DNA from: JBFMAI01 sp040755725
GTDB lineage: Bacteria; Planctomycetota; Phycisphaerae; UBA1845; Fen-1342
NCBI GenBank assembly: GCA_040755725.1
Contig: JBFMAI010000009.1
Coordinates: 62,001 to 126,000, forward strand
DNA: 64,000 bases
Reading direction: 5' to 3'
Shown here in pieces: positions 32,819 through 41,910 of the stretch. A program made the translations under genes and the position numbers. The notes under the pieces are model-generated. The model saw only the letters and a program-made list of their open reading frames with translations, was not told the DNA's origin and made no database searches. Each line of letters opens with the position of its first letter. Position 1 is the stretch's first letter.

Positions 32819-34237
32819 GTGGACCCAGCGGTCGCGGAGAAGGTCTGCACTATTCGACAGAACGTCGCGGATCGGATCGGTCACAACCGCTTTCGCACTT
32901 GGTTTGGCGGCGACGCGGAATTTCAGCTTGACGGCCGGCGCCTGCACGTCATCGTCGGCAACGCGTTCGTCGGCCATTGGATCAGCACCAACTTCATGCC
33001 CCACTTGGTCGAGGCCGCCCAGACCGTCATCGGCGACGAGCCCCAGATTGAAATCCGCGTCGGCCCGCGCGCCGCAGCGAGCGAAACGCTGGCGCTGCCC
33101 CCGGCCACCACGGACCTGCCGGCGCCGCCACCGCGACCGGCGGTGGTCGCGGGCCCACGCCGTGCTCCCCAGCGCCCCACCCTGCGCGGGGAGCTCGAGA
33201 CGTTCGTCGTCGGCCCGTCCAATGAGTTGGCCTTCTCAGTGGCCCGGGCCGCGGTGGAACGCCCCGGCGCGGTGTTCAAGCACCTGGTGGTGCATGGCGG
33301 CTGCGGTCTGGGCAAGACGCACCTGCTGCAAGGCGTGTGCAACGGCCTGACGCGCGCTCACCCGGCGCTCCAGTGGTGCTTCCTGTCGGGGGAGGAGTTC
33401 ACCAACGAGTTCATCTACGCGGTCAAGGCCGGTCGCGTGGATGCCTTTCGGTCGCGGTTTCGCAACGTCGACGTTCTCGTCCTCGACGACATCCACTTCC
33501 TGGCGAACAAGAAGGCGACGCAGGAGGAGTTCCTCCACACGTTCAACTCGATCGACGCCTCCGGGCAGATGGTCGTCCTCTCGTCCGATCGTCACCCCCG
33601 CAGCATCGCCACGCTCAGCGAGCCGCTGGTCAGCCGCCTGACGGCGGCCATGGTCGTCCGCATCGACCCGCCGGAGTGGGGCACGCGCCGCGAGATTCTG
33701 CGTCGTCGGGCGGCGGCGATGGCCTGCCCGCTGCCGGACGACGTACTCGATTTTCTCGCCCGGCACATCACCCGCAACGTGCGCGAGCTCGAGGGGGCCC
33801 TGTACAAGCTCTCGGCCTACGCCGCGCTGACGCGCGAACCGATCCGGCTGGACATGGCCCAGCGGGCGGTCGAGGACTACATCACGACGCCGCAGATGCC
33901 CGAGGCGGCGGACATCGAGCGGATGGTAGCGGCGCATTTCGGGGTGACGCGGGACGCGCTGCACTCGTCCTCACGCGACCGCACGGTGACGCACGCGCGC
34001 GGCTTCGCAATGTACCTCATCCGCATGCACACGCGGATGAGCTTTCCCGAGATCGGACGGGCGCTGGGGCACCGGCAGCACTCGTCCGTGTTGATGGCCG
34101 TCCGTCGCATACAGGGTCTTCTGGACCGTGATGGCGCGGTCACCTGGAGGACGCCGGCCGGCATGCGCGAGGTGTCCGCCCGCCAGTTGCTCGAAGAGTT
34201 CGAGCGCCGCTTGCGGCACGGACCGGACCCCTCCTGA
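32819..34237 (+). CDS. dnaA: chromosomal replication initiator protein DnaA
   Basis: 472 residues with a GTG start and GAGG 9 nt upstream. DnaA opens the replication origin as an ATP-bound filament. Domain I (1-80) is followed by a short Ala/Pro-rich linker, then the AAA+ core with Walker A GCGLGKTHLLQ (about residue 160) and Walker B VLVLDDIHFL (about 219). The C-terminal DNA-binding domain has GRALGHRQHSSVLMAVRRI where most DnaA proteins read G(G/K)RDHTTV: the Asp that contacts the DnaA box is Gln here and both Thr are Ser. The remaining architecture is conventional. It is not followed by dnaN. Confidence 0.95.
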   Translation: MDPAVAEKVCTIRQNVADRIGHNRFRTWFGGDAEFQLDGRRLHVIVGNAFVGHWISTNFMPHLVEAAQTVIGDEPQIEIRVGPRAAASETLALPPATTDLPAPPPRPAVVAGPRRAPQRPTLRGELETFVVGPSNELAFSVARAAVERPGAVFKHLVVHGGCGLGKTHLLQGVCNGLTRAHPALQWCFLSGEEFTNEFIYAVKAGRVDAFRSRFRNVDVLVLDDIHFLANKKATQEEFLHTFNSIDASGQMVVLSSDRHPRSIATLSEPLVSRLTAAMVVRIDPPEWGTRREILRRRAAAMACPLPDDVLDFLARHITRNVRELEGALYKLSAYAALTREPIRLDMAQRAVEDYITTPQMPEAADIERMVAAHFGVTRDALHSSSRDRTVTHARGFAMYLIRMHTRMSFPEIGRALGHRQHSSVLMAVRRIQGLLDRDGAVTWRTPAGMREVSARQLLEEFERRLRHGPDPS

Positions 34238-34265
34238 TCCCCTGAGGGCGTGCCCCGGTGTCTAA

Positions 34266-34296
34266 GGCGGCGGCAGGGAGGCCGCCGACCTTTTTC
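34266..34296 (+). terminator. possible dnaA terminator
   Basis: GGCGGC (34269-34274), loop AGGGAG, GCCGCC (34281-34286), then GACC and five T residues (34291-34295). The stem is short and the T-tract is displaced by four bases. Confidence 0.45.
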
Positions 34297-34376
34297 TGCG
34301 CCCGCCGTGGTTCCCGTCTGCAACCTCGCCTTGCCCGTGCGCGGAGGGCCAGCCTGCCGGCGATCTTCCCTGGCAA

Positions 34377-34451
34377 GGGAGGGCGGACCTCCCAGCGGGT
34401 CGCGGCTCGGCAGGCCGGCAGGGTCGCCGCCGGAGACCGCCTCGCCCTCCC
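34377..34451 (+). repeat. family A palindromic repeat, full copy
   Basis: 75 nt, the same length as the copy at 27968, sharing CGGCTCGGCAGGCCGGCAGG. It occupies the middle of the 395-nt spacer 34238-34632, which otherwise contains the possible terminator and a TATAAT box. Confidence 0.8.
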
Positions 34452-34568
34452 GCGCCACGAGTGTGCGCGCGGTGTTCTTGTCGCTCTGTGCGATTTCCAC
34501 ATGGCCCCACCGAGGCGGCTGGGGTCACATTGGCGGCGTGGCCCGCCGACCCGGAGCGCGCCCCGCGG

Positions 34569-34623
34569 TATAATGCGCGGGGAAATGGCGACGGCAGCGG
34601 TGCGGGTAATTGGGAGCCTGTGA
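34569..34623 (+). promoter_or_regulatory. TATAAT box followed by a 12-codon upstream frame
   Basis: A perfect TATAAT lies at 34569-34574, without a convincing -35 box. A short frame starts with ATG at 34585 and ends at TGA 34621-34623 (MATAAVRVIGSL), just before the phosphatase gene. It may be a chance frame or a translated leader. Confidence 0.35.
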
Positions 34624-34632
34624 ACCGCCCCG

Positions 34633-36303
34633 GTGCCCGCGTTCGCCGGCCGCCGCCTCCTGCAGGTGACTGTGGTGCCGCCGTTCCTGGTCGTCCGTTC
34701 ACGTTCCGGCGTCATCGCCAACGCGGAGCTGTCCAGCCGCCCGATCACGCTGGGACGGGCGGAGACGTGCGACATCGTGCTGCCGCACGACGCGGAGGTT
34801 TCGCGGGAGCACGCGCAGGTGTGGGTGGACGAACAGGGGCGGGTGCTGGTCGCGGACAACGGTTCGAAGAACGGCACGCGCGTGGACTCGGGGGCCCCCT
34901 TTTACAACACGGTCCGCCCGGCGATGCGGTCGATCCGCATCGGGGAGTTCGAGATCGACCTGGTCGGGACCGGCCCCGTGCTGCACGAGTCGCAGCTCAA
35001 CCTGTCCGCGGAGCTGCCGGTCGACCCGAATCACACGCGGTTCTTCCCCTCCAGCCGTCGGCTGGACCTGAACCAGCAGCGCTTAACGCTGCTGATGAAC
35101 CTCGCGGAGCGCATCGGCGGGGCGTTTGAGCCGAAACAGCTTCTGGAACAGGCGCTCGATGCCTGTTGCGAGGCGCTCGGCTTCGAGCGCGGGCTCATCG
35201 TGCTGAAGACCCCGCGCGGCGAGCCCGAGCTCCCCGTCACCCGGGGCTTGCGGGCGGACGCCGGCGGCCTCCCCGTGAGTCGCACGCTGGTCAACCGCGC
35301 GCTGGTGGACGGCGAGCGGGCCGTCGTCAACAACCCAGCGGTCGACCTGGCCAACGTGATGACCGAGAGCCTGGTTCGTCACCCCATCTGCTCGGCCCTG
35401 TGCGTCCCGATCATGCACCGCGATCGCATTCTGGGCGTCATCTATGGTGACCGCGTCACCCGCGGGAGTACCTACACGCCGGAAGACGTGGACTTCCTGG
35501 CCGCGATTGCGCGGCAGGTTGGGCTGGGCCTGGAGAACCTGCGGCTGTTTCAAGCGTACATGGCCGGCGAGAAGGTGCAGGCTGAGTTGCGGCAGGCGCG
35601 GCTCATTCAGCGCGGCCTGCTGCCGTCGGGGCCGTTGGCGGTCGGGCGCTTCGTGCTCGCCGGCTACAACGAGCCGTCCGAAGCCGTCGGCGGCGACTAC
35701 TTCGATTACTTCGAACTCGGGTCGCAGCGCCTCGGCGTCATCATCGCGGACGTGACCGGGCACGGGCTGCCGGCGGCCCTCGTCGCGGCCAACCTCCAGG
35801 CCGCCGTGCGTGTGGCGCTGACGGTCGATGTGCCGCTGGGCGACGTGGCTGCGGCCCTCAACCGTCTCGTGGTCACCAACACGGCGGCGAACGTCTTCAT
35901 CACCGCCGTCGTCGGTCGCGTGGACGCGGCCCACGGGGTGTTCGAGTATGTCAACGCCGGACACCCGGCCCCGCTCTTGTTGCGCGGCGGCCGGGTTGAT
36001 CCGCAGGCGGAGGGTCTGTCGTTGCCGTTCGGCATCGAACCGAACGAACGCTACGCCGTCGAACGCTTGGAGCTGGGGGCGGACGTGGACGGCGTCCTGT
36101 TCTTCACCGACGGTCTGACGGAAGCGGCGGACGCGGCGGGGCGGTTGCTGAACCTCGAGCCTGTCAAAGCCGCGCTGGCCGGCCTGCCGTTGCGGTCCCC
36201 GGACGCCATGCTGGCCGCCATGCTGAAGCTCGTGCACGAGCACCTCGGCGACCGGCGGAATGCGGACGATCTGACGTTGTTGGCGCTCGGGTGCCGAGCG
36301 TGA
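34633..36303 (+). CDS. FHA-GAF-PP2C (SpoIIE/RsbU type) protein phosphatase
   Basis: 556 residues from the GTG at 34633; a GTG at 34675 with AGGTGA upstream is an equally good start. FHA domain first: LGRAETCDIVL, SREHAQV and NGSKNGTRV are the phosphothreonine-binding residues. A GAF domain follows (about 145-310), then a SpoIIE-type PP2C phosphatase (about 330-555) with EAVGGDYFD, IIADVTGHGLPAAL, YVNAGHPAPLLL, FFTDGLTEA and ADDLTLLAL carrying the metal-binding Asp residues. Such proteins integrate a phospho-signal and a small-molecule signal and dephosphorylate a partner, often an anti-sigma factor antagonist. No partner gene is adjacent. Confidence 0.9.
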   Translation: MPAFAGRRLLQVTVVPPFLVVRSRSGVIANAELSSRPITLGRAETCDIVLPHDAEVSREHAQVWVDEQGRVLVADNGSKNGTRVDSGAPFYNTVRPAMRSIRIGEFEIDLVGTGPVLHESQLNLSAELPVDPNHTRFFPSSRRLDLNQQRLTLLMNLAERIGGAFEPKQLLEQALDACCEALGFERGLIVLKTPRGEPELPVTRGLRADAGGLPVSRTLVNRALVDGERAVVNNPAVDLANVMTESLVRHPICSALCVPIMHRDRILGVIYGDRVTRGSTYTPEDVDFLAAIARQVGLGLENLRLFQAYMAGEKVQAELRQARLIQRGLLPSGPLAVGRFVLAGYNEPSEAVGGDYFDYFELGSQRLGVIIADVTGHGLPAALVAANLQAAVRVALTVDVPLGDVAAALNRLVVTNTAANVFITAVVGRVDAAHGVFEYVNAGHPAPLLLRGGRVDPQAEGLSLPFGIEPNERYAVERLELGADVDGVLFFTDGLTEAADAAGRLLNLEPVKAALAGLPLRSPDAMLAAMLKLVHEHLGDRRNADDLTLLALGCRA

Positions 36304-36314
36304 GCGGCGCGGCG

Positions 36315-36896
36315 TCACTCGGACGGAAAGACCGCGTCGAGCGGTATCTCCAGCCGGTCCCCCTCGTGGACGTTGAGGCGGGCCAGGGTGCCGGCTTTCA
36401 GTTCCAGGGCGAACATCGCCGGCTCGATCGAGCTGAAGGTCCGCAAGGTGAGCGGGGGCATCTGCCACGTCTTCACAATGGTGCCGTCGGCGCGGGCGAA
36501 GGCGATATCCAGCGCCGTGATCGTATTGCGCATCCAGAAGCCGCGGATCTGCTCGCTGGCGAACACGAACAACATGCCTTGGTCGTCCGCGATTTCGTCG
36601 GCGGGCACGTGCATCAGCCCCTCTTCCACGACGCCCGGACGCCGCGCGTCGAGCTCCCGCGCCAGCCATACCCGCAGCGTGTGGTCGCCGACCGTCAACG
36701 TTGCGGTCGGCAGCGAGTCGAGTGGGTGCCTGCGTGCGGCGTCGCTGGCGCGTGAGCTGCCGCCGGGGCCCGTAGTCGGCTGCGTCGTCGCCCCGGACGG
36801 ACCGCCATCGCCCGCGCGATGAACGCACTGCGTACCGGCAACGAGCATGGTCAGCGCCAGCAGCAACAGCGACGCACGTCGTGTGTGGGCGAACAT
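36315..36896 (-). CDS. exported DUF192 protein
   Basis: 193 residues. The ATG at 36896 (GGAG upstream) gives a signal sequence (HTRRASLLLLALTMLVAGTQC), possibly a lipoprotein signal with Cys near residue 24. After a Ser/Thr/Pro linker comes DUF192: VWLARELDARRPGVVEEGLMH, MLFVFASEQIRGFWMRNT and LDIAFARADGTIVKTWQMPP, then a Ser-rich loop and the C-terminal strand LEIPL. DUF192 domains are widespread, small and of unknown role. It is convergent with the phosphatase gene, with only 11 nt between stops. Confidence 0.8.
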   Translation of the reverse strand: MFAHTRRASLLLLALTMLVAGTQCVHRAGDGGPSGATTQPTTGPGGSSRASDAARRHPLDSLPTATLTVGDHTLRVWLARELDARRPGVVEEGLMHVPADEIADDQGMLFVFASEQIRGFWMRNTITALDIAFARADGTIVKTWQMPPLTLRTFSSIEPAMFALELKAGTLARLNVHEGDRLEIPLDAVFPSE

Positions 36897-37115
36897 TTGG
36901 CTGTGCTCCAGGACATACAAGCCGACCTTGCCCACACCGCCGACGGTCGGCGTGGGGGCGGCGGGGGAGCCGCGACCAGCGGCCCGCCATCCACGCCCTA
37001 TGAAGCATAGAGCGGGTATGCTGTCGCGGGCAAGGACCGGCGCGGACCGTCAAGACGGCAGCGGCGCGAGCGATTCGGGCGGCGGCCTGCACCGTGCCGC
37101 CCAGGATGGCACGAC

Positions 37116-37853
37116 GTGGACGGCCTAATCAACCTCTGCAAACCCGTCGGTTTCAGCAGTGCGCAGGCGCTGGAAGAGGTGCGCCGCATCACCGGGCAGC
37201 GCAAGAGCGGTCACGCCGGCGCGCTCGACCTGCTCGCCGACGGCGTCCTGGTGCTGTGCCTGGGGCGTGCCACCAAACTTGTTGAATCACTGATGCACCA
37301 GCCGAAGCGGTATCGCGTGACGGCGCGACTGGACGTAACGAGCGCGAGCTTCGACTTGGAGCTGCCGCTCGTGAGCGTTCCCGGCACAAGGCCGCCGACG
37401 CGCCAGGAACTTCTGGCTGTGCTACGGAGCTTCGAAGGCGTCATTGAGCAAGTGCCGCCGACGAGCAGTGCGGTGAAAGTGGGCGGCCGATCGGCGTACG
37501 AGCTGACGCGTGCGGGACGGCCGCCGACGTTGGCCGCCCGCCCCGTTCGGATCGACTGGATTGTCGTGCGCGGTTACGAATGGCCGGCACTGGAGTTTGA
37601 TATGTGCTGCGGGCGTGGCACGTACGTCCGCTCATTGATCCGCGATCTGGGGATTCGCCTGGAGACGGGTGGCTGCCTGACCGCGCTGCGCCGGTTGGCG
37701 GTCGGGCCCCTTCACGTTGATCAAGCGTGGACGCTTGCCCAGTTGGCCGCCGACCCCGGGGGTGCCCTGATTCCGCTTGACGAAGCCCGAACGCTGCTTG
37801 CGGCCGCGCCACCCACGTTACCGCGCCCGCTCGAAGAGAGCGGCAGTCCGTAG
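37116..37853 (+). CDS. truB: tRNA pseudouridine(55) synthase
   Basis: 245 residues, GTG start. TruB isomerises U55 in the T-loop of tRNAs. The opening DGLINLCKPVGFSSAQAL, the catalytic block GHAGALDLLADGVLVL with the nucleophile Asp38, the Tyr-containing KRYRV strand and CGRGTYVRSLIRDLG are family signatures. The catalytic block differs from the usual GHTGTLDPLATG at three positions but keeps the Asp. The PUA tail of E. coli TruB is reduced. The gene usually sits with rbfA, infB or rpsO; here it stands alone. The 219-nt spacer before it shows no promoter I trust. Confidence 0.9.
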   Translation: MDGLINLCKPVGFSSAQALEEVRRITGQRKSGHAGALDLLADGVLVLCLGRATKLVESLMHQPKRYRVTARLDVTSASFDLELPLVSVPGTRPPTRQELLAVLRSFEGVIEQVPPTSSAVKVGGRSAYELTRAGRPPTLAARPVRIDWIVVRGYEWPALEFDMCCGRGTYVRSLIRDLGIRLETGGCLTALRRLAVGPLHVDQAWTLAQLAADPGGALIPLDEARTLLAAAPPTLPRPLEESGSP

Positions 37854-37868
37854 CGTATGATGCGGAGT

Positions 37869-37893
37869 GGGAGGGCGGGCCTCCCAGCGAGGC
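37869..37893 (+). repeat. family A palindromic repeat, left arm only
   Basis: GGGAGGGCGGGCCTCCCAGC and a few further bases match the left part of the copy at 34377 (GGGAGGGCGGACCTCCCAGC). The right arm is missing. Confidence 0.55.
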
Positions 37894-38085
37894 GCAGGAC
37901 TTGTCCACACGACGGATTTACGCCACACTAACACCGGCCTGAACAAGCTTCGGTACGCTCGTGGCCGGTGCTCGGCCGAGCAACAGCTTGCGGCATGCGC
38001 GGCGCATGCCGCCTCACGTGCTCAAATGGAAGCACCGAAGCTGGGCGCATGTCCGGCGAGACACCGTGGTATAGGGAGCGCGACG

Positions 38086-38418
38086 TTGAGCAGTCAACGC
38101 ATCAAGCTCATCGTGGTCAGCGTCATCGCCTTGGTGGCGACCGGGGTCGCGCTGCACCGCGCGCAGCCCAAAGGGCGGTTGCCGGACGACATCAACTTCG
38201 TCTGCGCCGCCACGGGCCAAACGTACAAGCTGGACCGTCATGAAGTGACGCGCATTCCCGCGCAGAACCCTAAGACGGGAGAGTACACGCTGTTTCCGTG
38301 CTACGTGGCCGACGGGGTCTTGCAGGTCAGCTCCCGCCACGCGGGCGGCTTGACCGGACTTGGGGAGAAGAACCGCTATGTCGATCCGGAGACGCTGGCG
38401 GTCCGCCCGCCGCCGTGA
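38086..38418 (+). CDS. hypothetical small membrane-anchored protein
   Basis: 110 residues from a TTG at 38086 with AGGGAG 8 nt upstream. One N-terminal membrane helix (about residues 6-22, IKLIVVSVIALVATGVAL) is followed by a soluble part with two Cys: FVCAATGQTYKLDRHEV and LFPCYVADGVLQVSSRH. The gene overlaps the prepilin-like gene by 41 nt, so the two are almost certainly co-expressed. The exported part has the look of a small zinc- or disulfide-bound domain. Possible roles include a pseudopilin partner or accessory factor of the prepilin; nothing decisive was seen. Confidence 0.55.
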   Translation: MSSQRIKLIVVSVIALVATGVALHRAQPKGRLPDDINFVCAATGQTYKLDRHEVTRIPAQNPKTGEYTLFPCYVADGVLQVSSRHAGGLTGLGEKNRYVDPETLAVRPPP

Positions 38419-39490
38419 TTGGCCGGCCGGGGCGTTCACGCTCATTGAATTGCTGGTCGTGGTGGCCATCCTGGCCGTCCTGATGTCGATCCTGCTGCCG
38501 AGCCTGGGCGCAGCGCGTGAGCAGGCCCGGGCCGCCGTTTGTGCTCAGCACCTGCGCCAGTTCGGCAATGCGCTGCAAGGCTACGCCACCGAGAATCAGG
38601 ACTGGATTCCCGGGACCAACACCACCGGCGTTGCCGTCAAAGCGAAGCGGATGTCGTGGGGGGCGGATATCGGGCAGCTCTTCCAATCGCGGCTGCCGGT
38701 GCAGCCGTTCGATTGGATGACGCCGCTGCTGGCCTACGCGACGGAATTGCCGGCGGTCCGGGCGGACCGCTTCAAGTTCCTGCTCGAGAAGTTTCGTTGC
38801 CCGTCGCAGTTCTATCCCTCAGTTGTTTATGAGTTCAGCAGCGGTCCGGACATCAACGACTTTTTCGAGCGCTCCCCGTGGCCGGCGATCAGCTACTTGA
38901 TGTCGGTCCATTTTCAGTACGTCGGCCAGAACAACAAGCGCGTGCTCGGCTACCTGGACCACCCGACGCTGACCGTGCCGATCCCGGCGGAGGCGGCGGA
39001 CCCGCAATGGGAGGTGCTGGTAAGGAAGTTCGACCCGCGCATCGACCTTGTCGGTCCGGCGGCGAGCAAGGTGTTCGTCGCCGACGGCACGCGATTTCTC
39101 GACGAAAGCCTGACCCTGGATCACGACGTGTCCGTATTGCCCCAGGTGTTCGGTTCGTTCACCTCCGCCGGCGCGTGGTGGGCCGGGGACCGCGCGTACG
39201 GTGTGCGCCGTGGCTCACGGAACTGGGACAACCGGCCGGTGAACGCGGGCTCCAAGGGCGATGGCCAGAACCTGCCGATTTCGTATCGTCACGGTCGCCA
39301 GCAGGGCGTGCTGTCCGGTGATGCCCGCGACAACCGGGGCGAGATCAACGCCGTGTACTTCGACGGGCACGTCGAGCGGCTGAACGATCGGCGGTCGCGC
39401 GACGCCCACCTATGGTACCCGTCGGGGGCCGTGGTCAAGAAACCGATGGAGGGCATGACCAGCCTGCCGATGGACTTCGTGATTCCCTGA
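38378..39490 (+). CDS. prepilin-type secreted protein (type II secretion pseudopilin-like)
   Basis: 370 residues. The ATG at 38378 gives a short basic leader ending at GAFTLIELLVVVAILAVLM, the prepilin peptidase site (Gly before Ala-Phe) followed by the membrane/assembly helix. The conserved Glu five residues after the cleavage site is present. The C-terminal region holds INAVYFDGHVERL, the FDGH motif found in the large planctomycete pseudopilin-like families. The body of about 300 residues has no enzyme signature. Such proteins are assembled by a type IV pilus or type II secretion machine that lies elsewhere in the genome. It overlaps the small membrane protein gene upstream. Confidence 0.8.
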   Translation: MSIRRRWRSARRRDWPAGAFTLIELLVVVAILAVLMSILLPSLGAAREQARAAVCAQHLRQFGNALQGYATENQDWIPGTNTTGVAVKAKRMSWGADIGQLFQSRLPVQPFDWMTPLLAYATELPAVRADRFKFLLEKFRCPSQFYPSVVYEFSSGPDINDFFERSPWPAISYLMSVHFQYVGQNNKRVLGYLDHPTLTVPIPAEAADPQWEVLVRKFDPRIDLVGPAASKVFVADGTRFLDESLTLDHDVSVLPQVFGSFTSAGAWWAGDRAYGVRRGSRNWDNRPVNAGSKGDGQNLPISYRHGRQQGVLSGDARDNRGEINAVYFDGHVERLNDRRSRDAHLWYPSGAVVKKPMEGMTSLPMDFVIP

Positions 39491-39579
39491 GGGGGCCTCG
39501 GCCGCGCGGCCGTCGTTCGGTCGCGTCGCGGCTGGTGAAAGAAGCGTAGTTCTTGTGTCAGAGCACCTAACAGCACTCT

Positions 39580-39629
39580 GGGGCACGGGCTCTCAGCCCG
39601 TGTTTCACCGGCAGCAGAGCCGGTGCCCC
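39580..39629. repeat. double-hairpin element
   Basis: Two adjacent hairpins, CACGGGC/GCCCGTG (39584-39602) and CACCGGC/GCCGGTG (39606-39625), enclosed by GGGGCAC and GTGCCCC. The arrangement is typical of dispersed intergenic elements. It lies 44 nt upstream of the dockerin protein start, within the 182-nt spacer. Confidence 0.5.
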
Positions 39630-39672
39630 GCAGTTGTGTCCGCGGCACTTAGCCAAGAAGGAGGTCGAGAAA

Positions 39673-41841
39673 ATGAAGCGTACTCTGTCTCTGTGTCTTC
39701 TCGTGGGGCTGGGGTGCCTGGGCCCCGTCGTCGGACAAGACAGCACGTCGATCGCAACCGCGATCGGCGACGCCGTCTTTTGCACCGATCCAGCTGAGCA
39801 GCGCAACACCTACGTGGTGGACACGCAGACGTTCACCAGCAGTTGGGGGCAAAGCTACCGCGTCGCCCCGTTGGTCAAGAGCAGCAAGACCGGGTGGACG
39901 TACCTGAACGCCCTCATCAGTGCCCAGGGCATCAGCAACACCCAGCTTGCGAATGAGCCGTTTCCGTTCAACAGCTACGCCCTGTGGACCGCCCCGAGCT
40001 ACGGCGTGAACGCCGGGTTCAATCTCCCGCCGACGCAGAGCGTCAATACGACCGGTTGGCGCGGGAACCAGTTCGCGGTCGGATTTCTTGACTACGGCCG
40101 CGCCGACGGCGGCTCCAACGCCAACGCCAGCAACATCACCGGCGCCGTCGTCAACTACAAGCCGGAGGAGCCGCACCGGCTGTACGTCACTCGCGTCCAG
40201 GCCGCGGTCAACATCGACGACGTGCTCAACGTGGGCGAGCAAGGGCGGGCCGCGTTCGGCTTCGGCGGCGTGGACTCGCACGGCAACGTCCACTTCCGCG
40301 GCGACGATTTCAATGCCAATGGGTTGAACCCGCTGGTTGGTGAGCACTATTTCCGGGTGAACCTGCTGCGGCGCAACCCGGCGGTGTACAACCTGATCGA
40401 CGCGGCGGGCTCAAAGATGGACCCCTTCCCGGCCACCTGCTGGGTCATGGACTGTTTCGCCTGCACCGCCTACAACGATACCCACAGTTGTCCGACGATT
40501 CTGCCGCAGCAGCTTGGCGGACCGCGGGTCCTCGGGGCGGATTTCAACGCCAACTACGTTTACGAGTCCGCCGGCTGTCCGAACCCGTCCGTCGTGCGCA
40601 CCCCGGCGCACCTGGTCGCTCTCAATCAGCGCGGCGGCGTCAGCTTCAGCCACCGGCTGAACTGCGGGGATGGCGTCGGCACCGCGGGCATGGTCGCGCT
40701 CGATGCCGCGGGCAAGTCGCGCGTCCTGAACCTGTGGCGCGTCAAGGCCGACGGCAGTGTCGTGGCGGGCTCCCCCATCGCCCTGGATCCCACGTCCAAA
40801 CTCGGGCTGCCTGGCGGCGCGTTCGACGGGTACCACGGTACGCACGCCTTTAATGGCGGCAACGGGCTGGTCGCCATCGGCCGCGACCACCAGGGGCGTG
40901 GTCTCGCCGCCGCGACCTGGTACAAGGACGGCACGCAGACGGACGAGGAGAACATGGTCCTCGTCGCGCGGTTCAATTGCGCCGACCCCAACCCGGCCAA
41001 TGCCGAGTGGACGATCGCGGCCGAGGCCACGATCGAGAATCGCACGCCGATCCTCAACGGTCCCGGCGGTCAGGCGGTCGGGCAGTTGGCACGGCGGCTG
41101 GTGGGTGGCAACTACGTCGGGCCGTCGATCTCCGCCCCGGCGCTGGACGCGGCCGGCAACCTGTACTTCTTGGCGGTGTGTGAGATGTTCGCCACGCCGG
41201 CGAATTACTTCGCGTACAGCCTTGTGCGGGCCGTGTACAACCCCGCCACGTTTACGTATGAACTGGAGTTGCTGCTGGAGAGCGGTTCGGCGACCGAGCC
41301 CTTCGGCCTCGTCGTCCGCGGGTTGAACTCGGACACCGACTACAAGGTCACGTACCTGACGCTCGCCTACACCAGCGGCCATTCGTCCGGCTCGCTCTTC
41401 TCTGGCAACGTCCTGCAAACCGGCTTCAACAACCTGGACGTCAGCACGATGAGCACCGCCGATCCGCGGACCCTCGGCGGCCTGGTCCTCAATGCGACCA
41501 TCGTCTACGACGTGAACCGCGACGGCGTGTTCAACCCGGTCGTCGGTGGGCCGGATGAGCCCTACTCGGTACTGCTGTACATCGGCGCCGACGACAGCGG
41601 CCCGACCATCTGCCGCGGCGACCTGAACTGCGACGGGGTCATTGGCTTCGGCGACATCAACCCCTTCGTGCTCGCGCTGTCCAACTGGCCGGAGTGGCTG
41701 GCCCAGTACCCGCACTGCCCGCCGGAGAACGCCGACGTCAACGGCGACGGGCAGTATGGCGGGTCGCAGGGCTTCGGCGACATCAACCCCTTCGTGGCCT
41801 TGCTTGCTTCCGGCGGCGGCCAGCCGATCCCGTGCCCGTAG
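39673..41841 (+). CDS. secreted protein with C-terminal dockerin-like calcium domain
   Basis: 722 residues. AAGGAGG precedes the ATG. A signal peptide (residues 1-21, KRTLSLCLLVGLGCLGPVVG) leads into a roughly 600-residue body of beta-strand-rich sequence without an enzyme motif. It ends in two EF-hand-like loops: GDLNCDGVIGFGDINPF and ADVNGDGQYGGSQGFGDINP, each with the Asp/Asn ligand spacing of dockerin type I repeats. In planctomycetes such domains are found on many exported proteins and probably mediate calcium-dependent attachment. Body repeats such as RVNLLRRNPAVYNLID are not recognised. Possibly a surface or extracellular structural protein. Confidence 0.75.
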   Translation: MKRTLSLCLLVGLGCLGPVVGQDSTSIATAIGDAVFCTDPAEQRNTYVVDTQTFTSSWGQSYRVAPLVKSSKTGWTYLNALISAQGISNTQLANEPFPFNSYALWTAPSYGVNAGFNLPPTQSVNTTGWRGNQFAVGFLDYGRADGGSNANASNITGAVVNYKPEEPHRLYVTRVQAAVNIDDVLNVGEQGRAAFGFGGVDSHGNVHFRGDDFNANGLNPLVGEHYFRVNLLRRNPAVYNLIDAAGSKMDPFPATCWVMDCFACTAYNDTHSCPTILPQQLGGPRVLGADFNANYVYESAGCPNPSVVRTPAHLVALNQRGGVSFSHRLNCGDGVGTAGMVALDAAGKSRVLNLWRVKADGSVVAGSPIALDPTSKLGLPGGAFDGYHGTHAFNGGNGLVAIGRDHQGRGLAAATWYKDGTQTDEENMVLVARFNCADPNPANAEWTIAAEATIENRTPILNGPGGQAVGQLARRLVGGNYVGPSISAPALDAAGNLYFLAVCEMFATPANYFAYSLVRAVYNPATFTYELELLLESGSATEPFGLVVRGLNSDTDYKVTYLTLAYTSGHSSGSLFSGNVLQTGFNNLDVSTMSTADPRTLGGLVLNATIVYDVNRDGVFNPVVGGPDEPYSVLLYIGADDSGPTICRGDLNCDGVIGFGDINPFVLALSNWPEWLAQYPHCPPENADVNGDGQYGGSQGFGDINPFVALLASGGGQPIPCP

Positions 41842-41910
41842 GCCGGTCGCCCAGGGCCCTGATGGGCGGGCCGTAGCAGTCCGCGGAGAAACGGCCGGAG
41901 GCGGTTGACT

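Noticed and set aside
35083..37092. Minus-strand frame of 669 codons across the phosphatase gene.
   Set aside because: It is the antisense of FHA-GAF-PP2C and passes through the DUF192 gene in another frame; no motifs.
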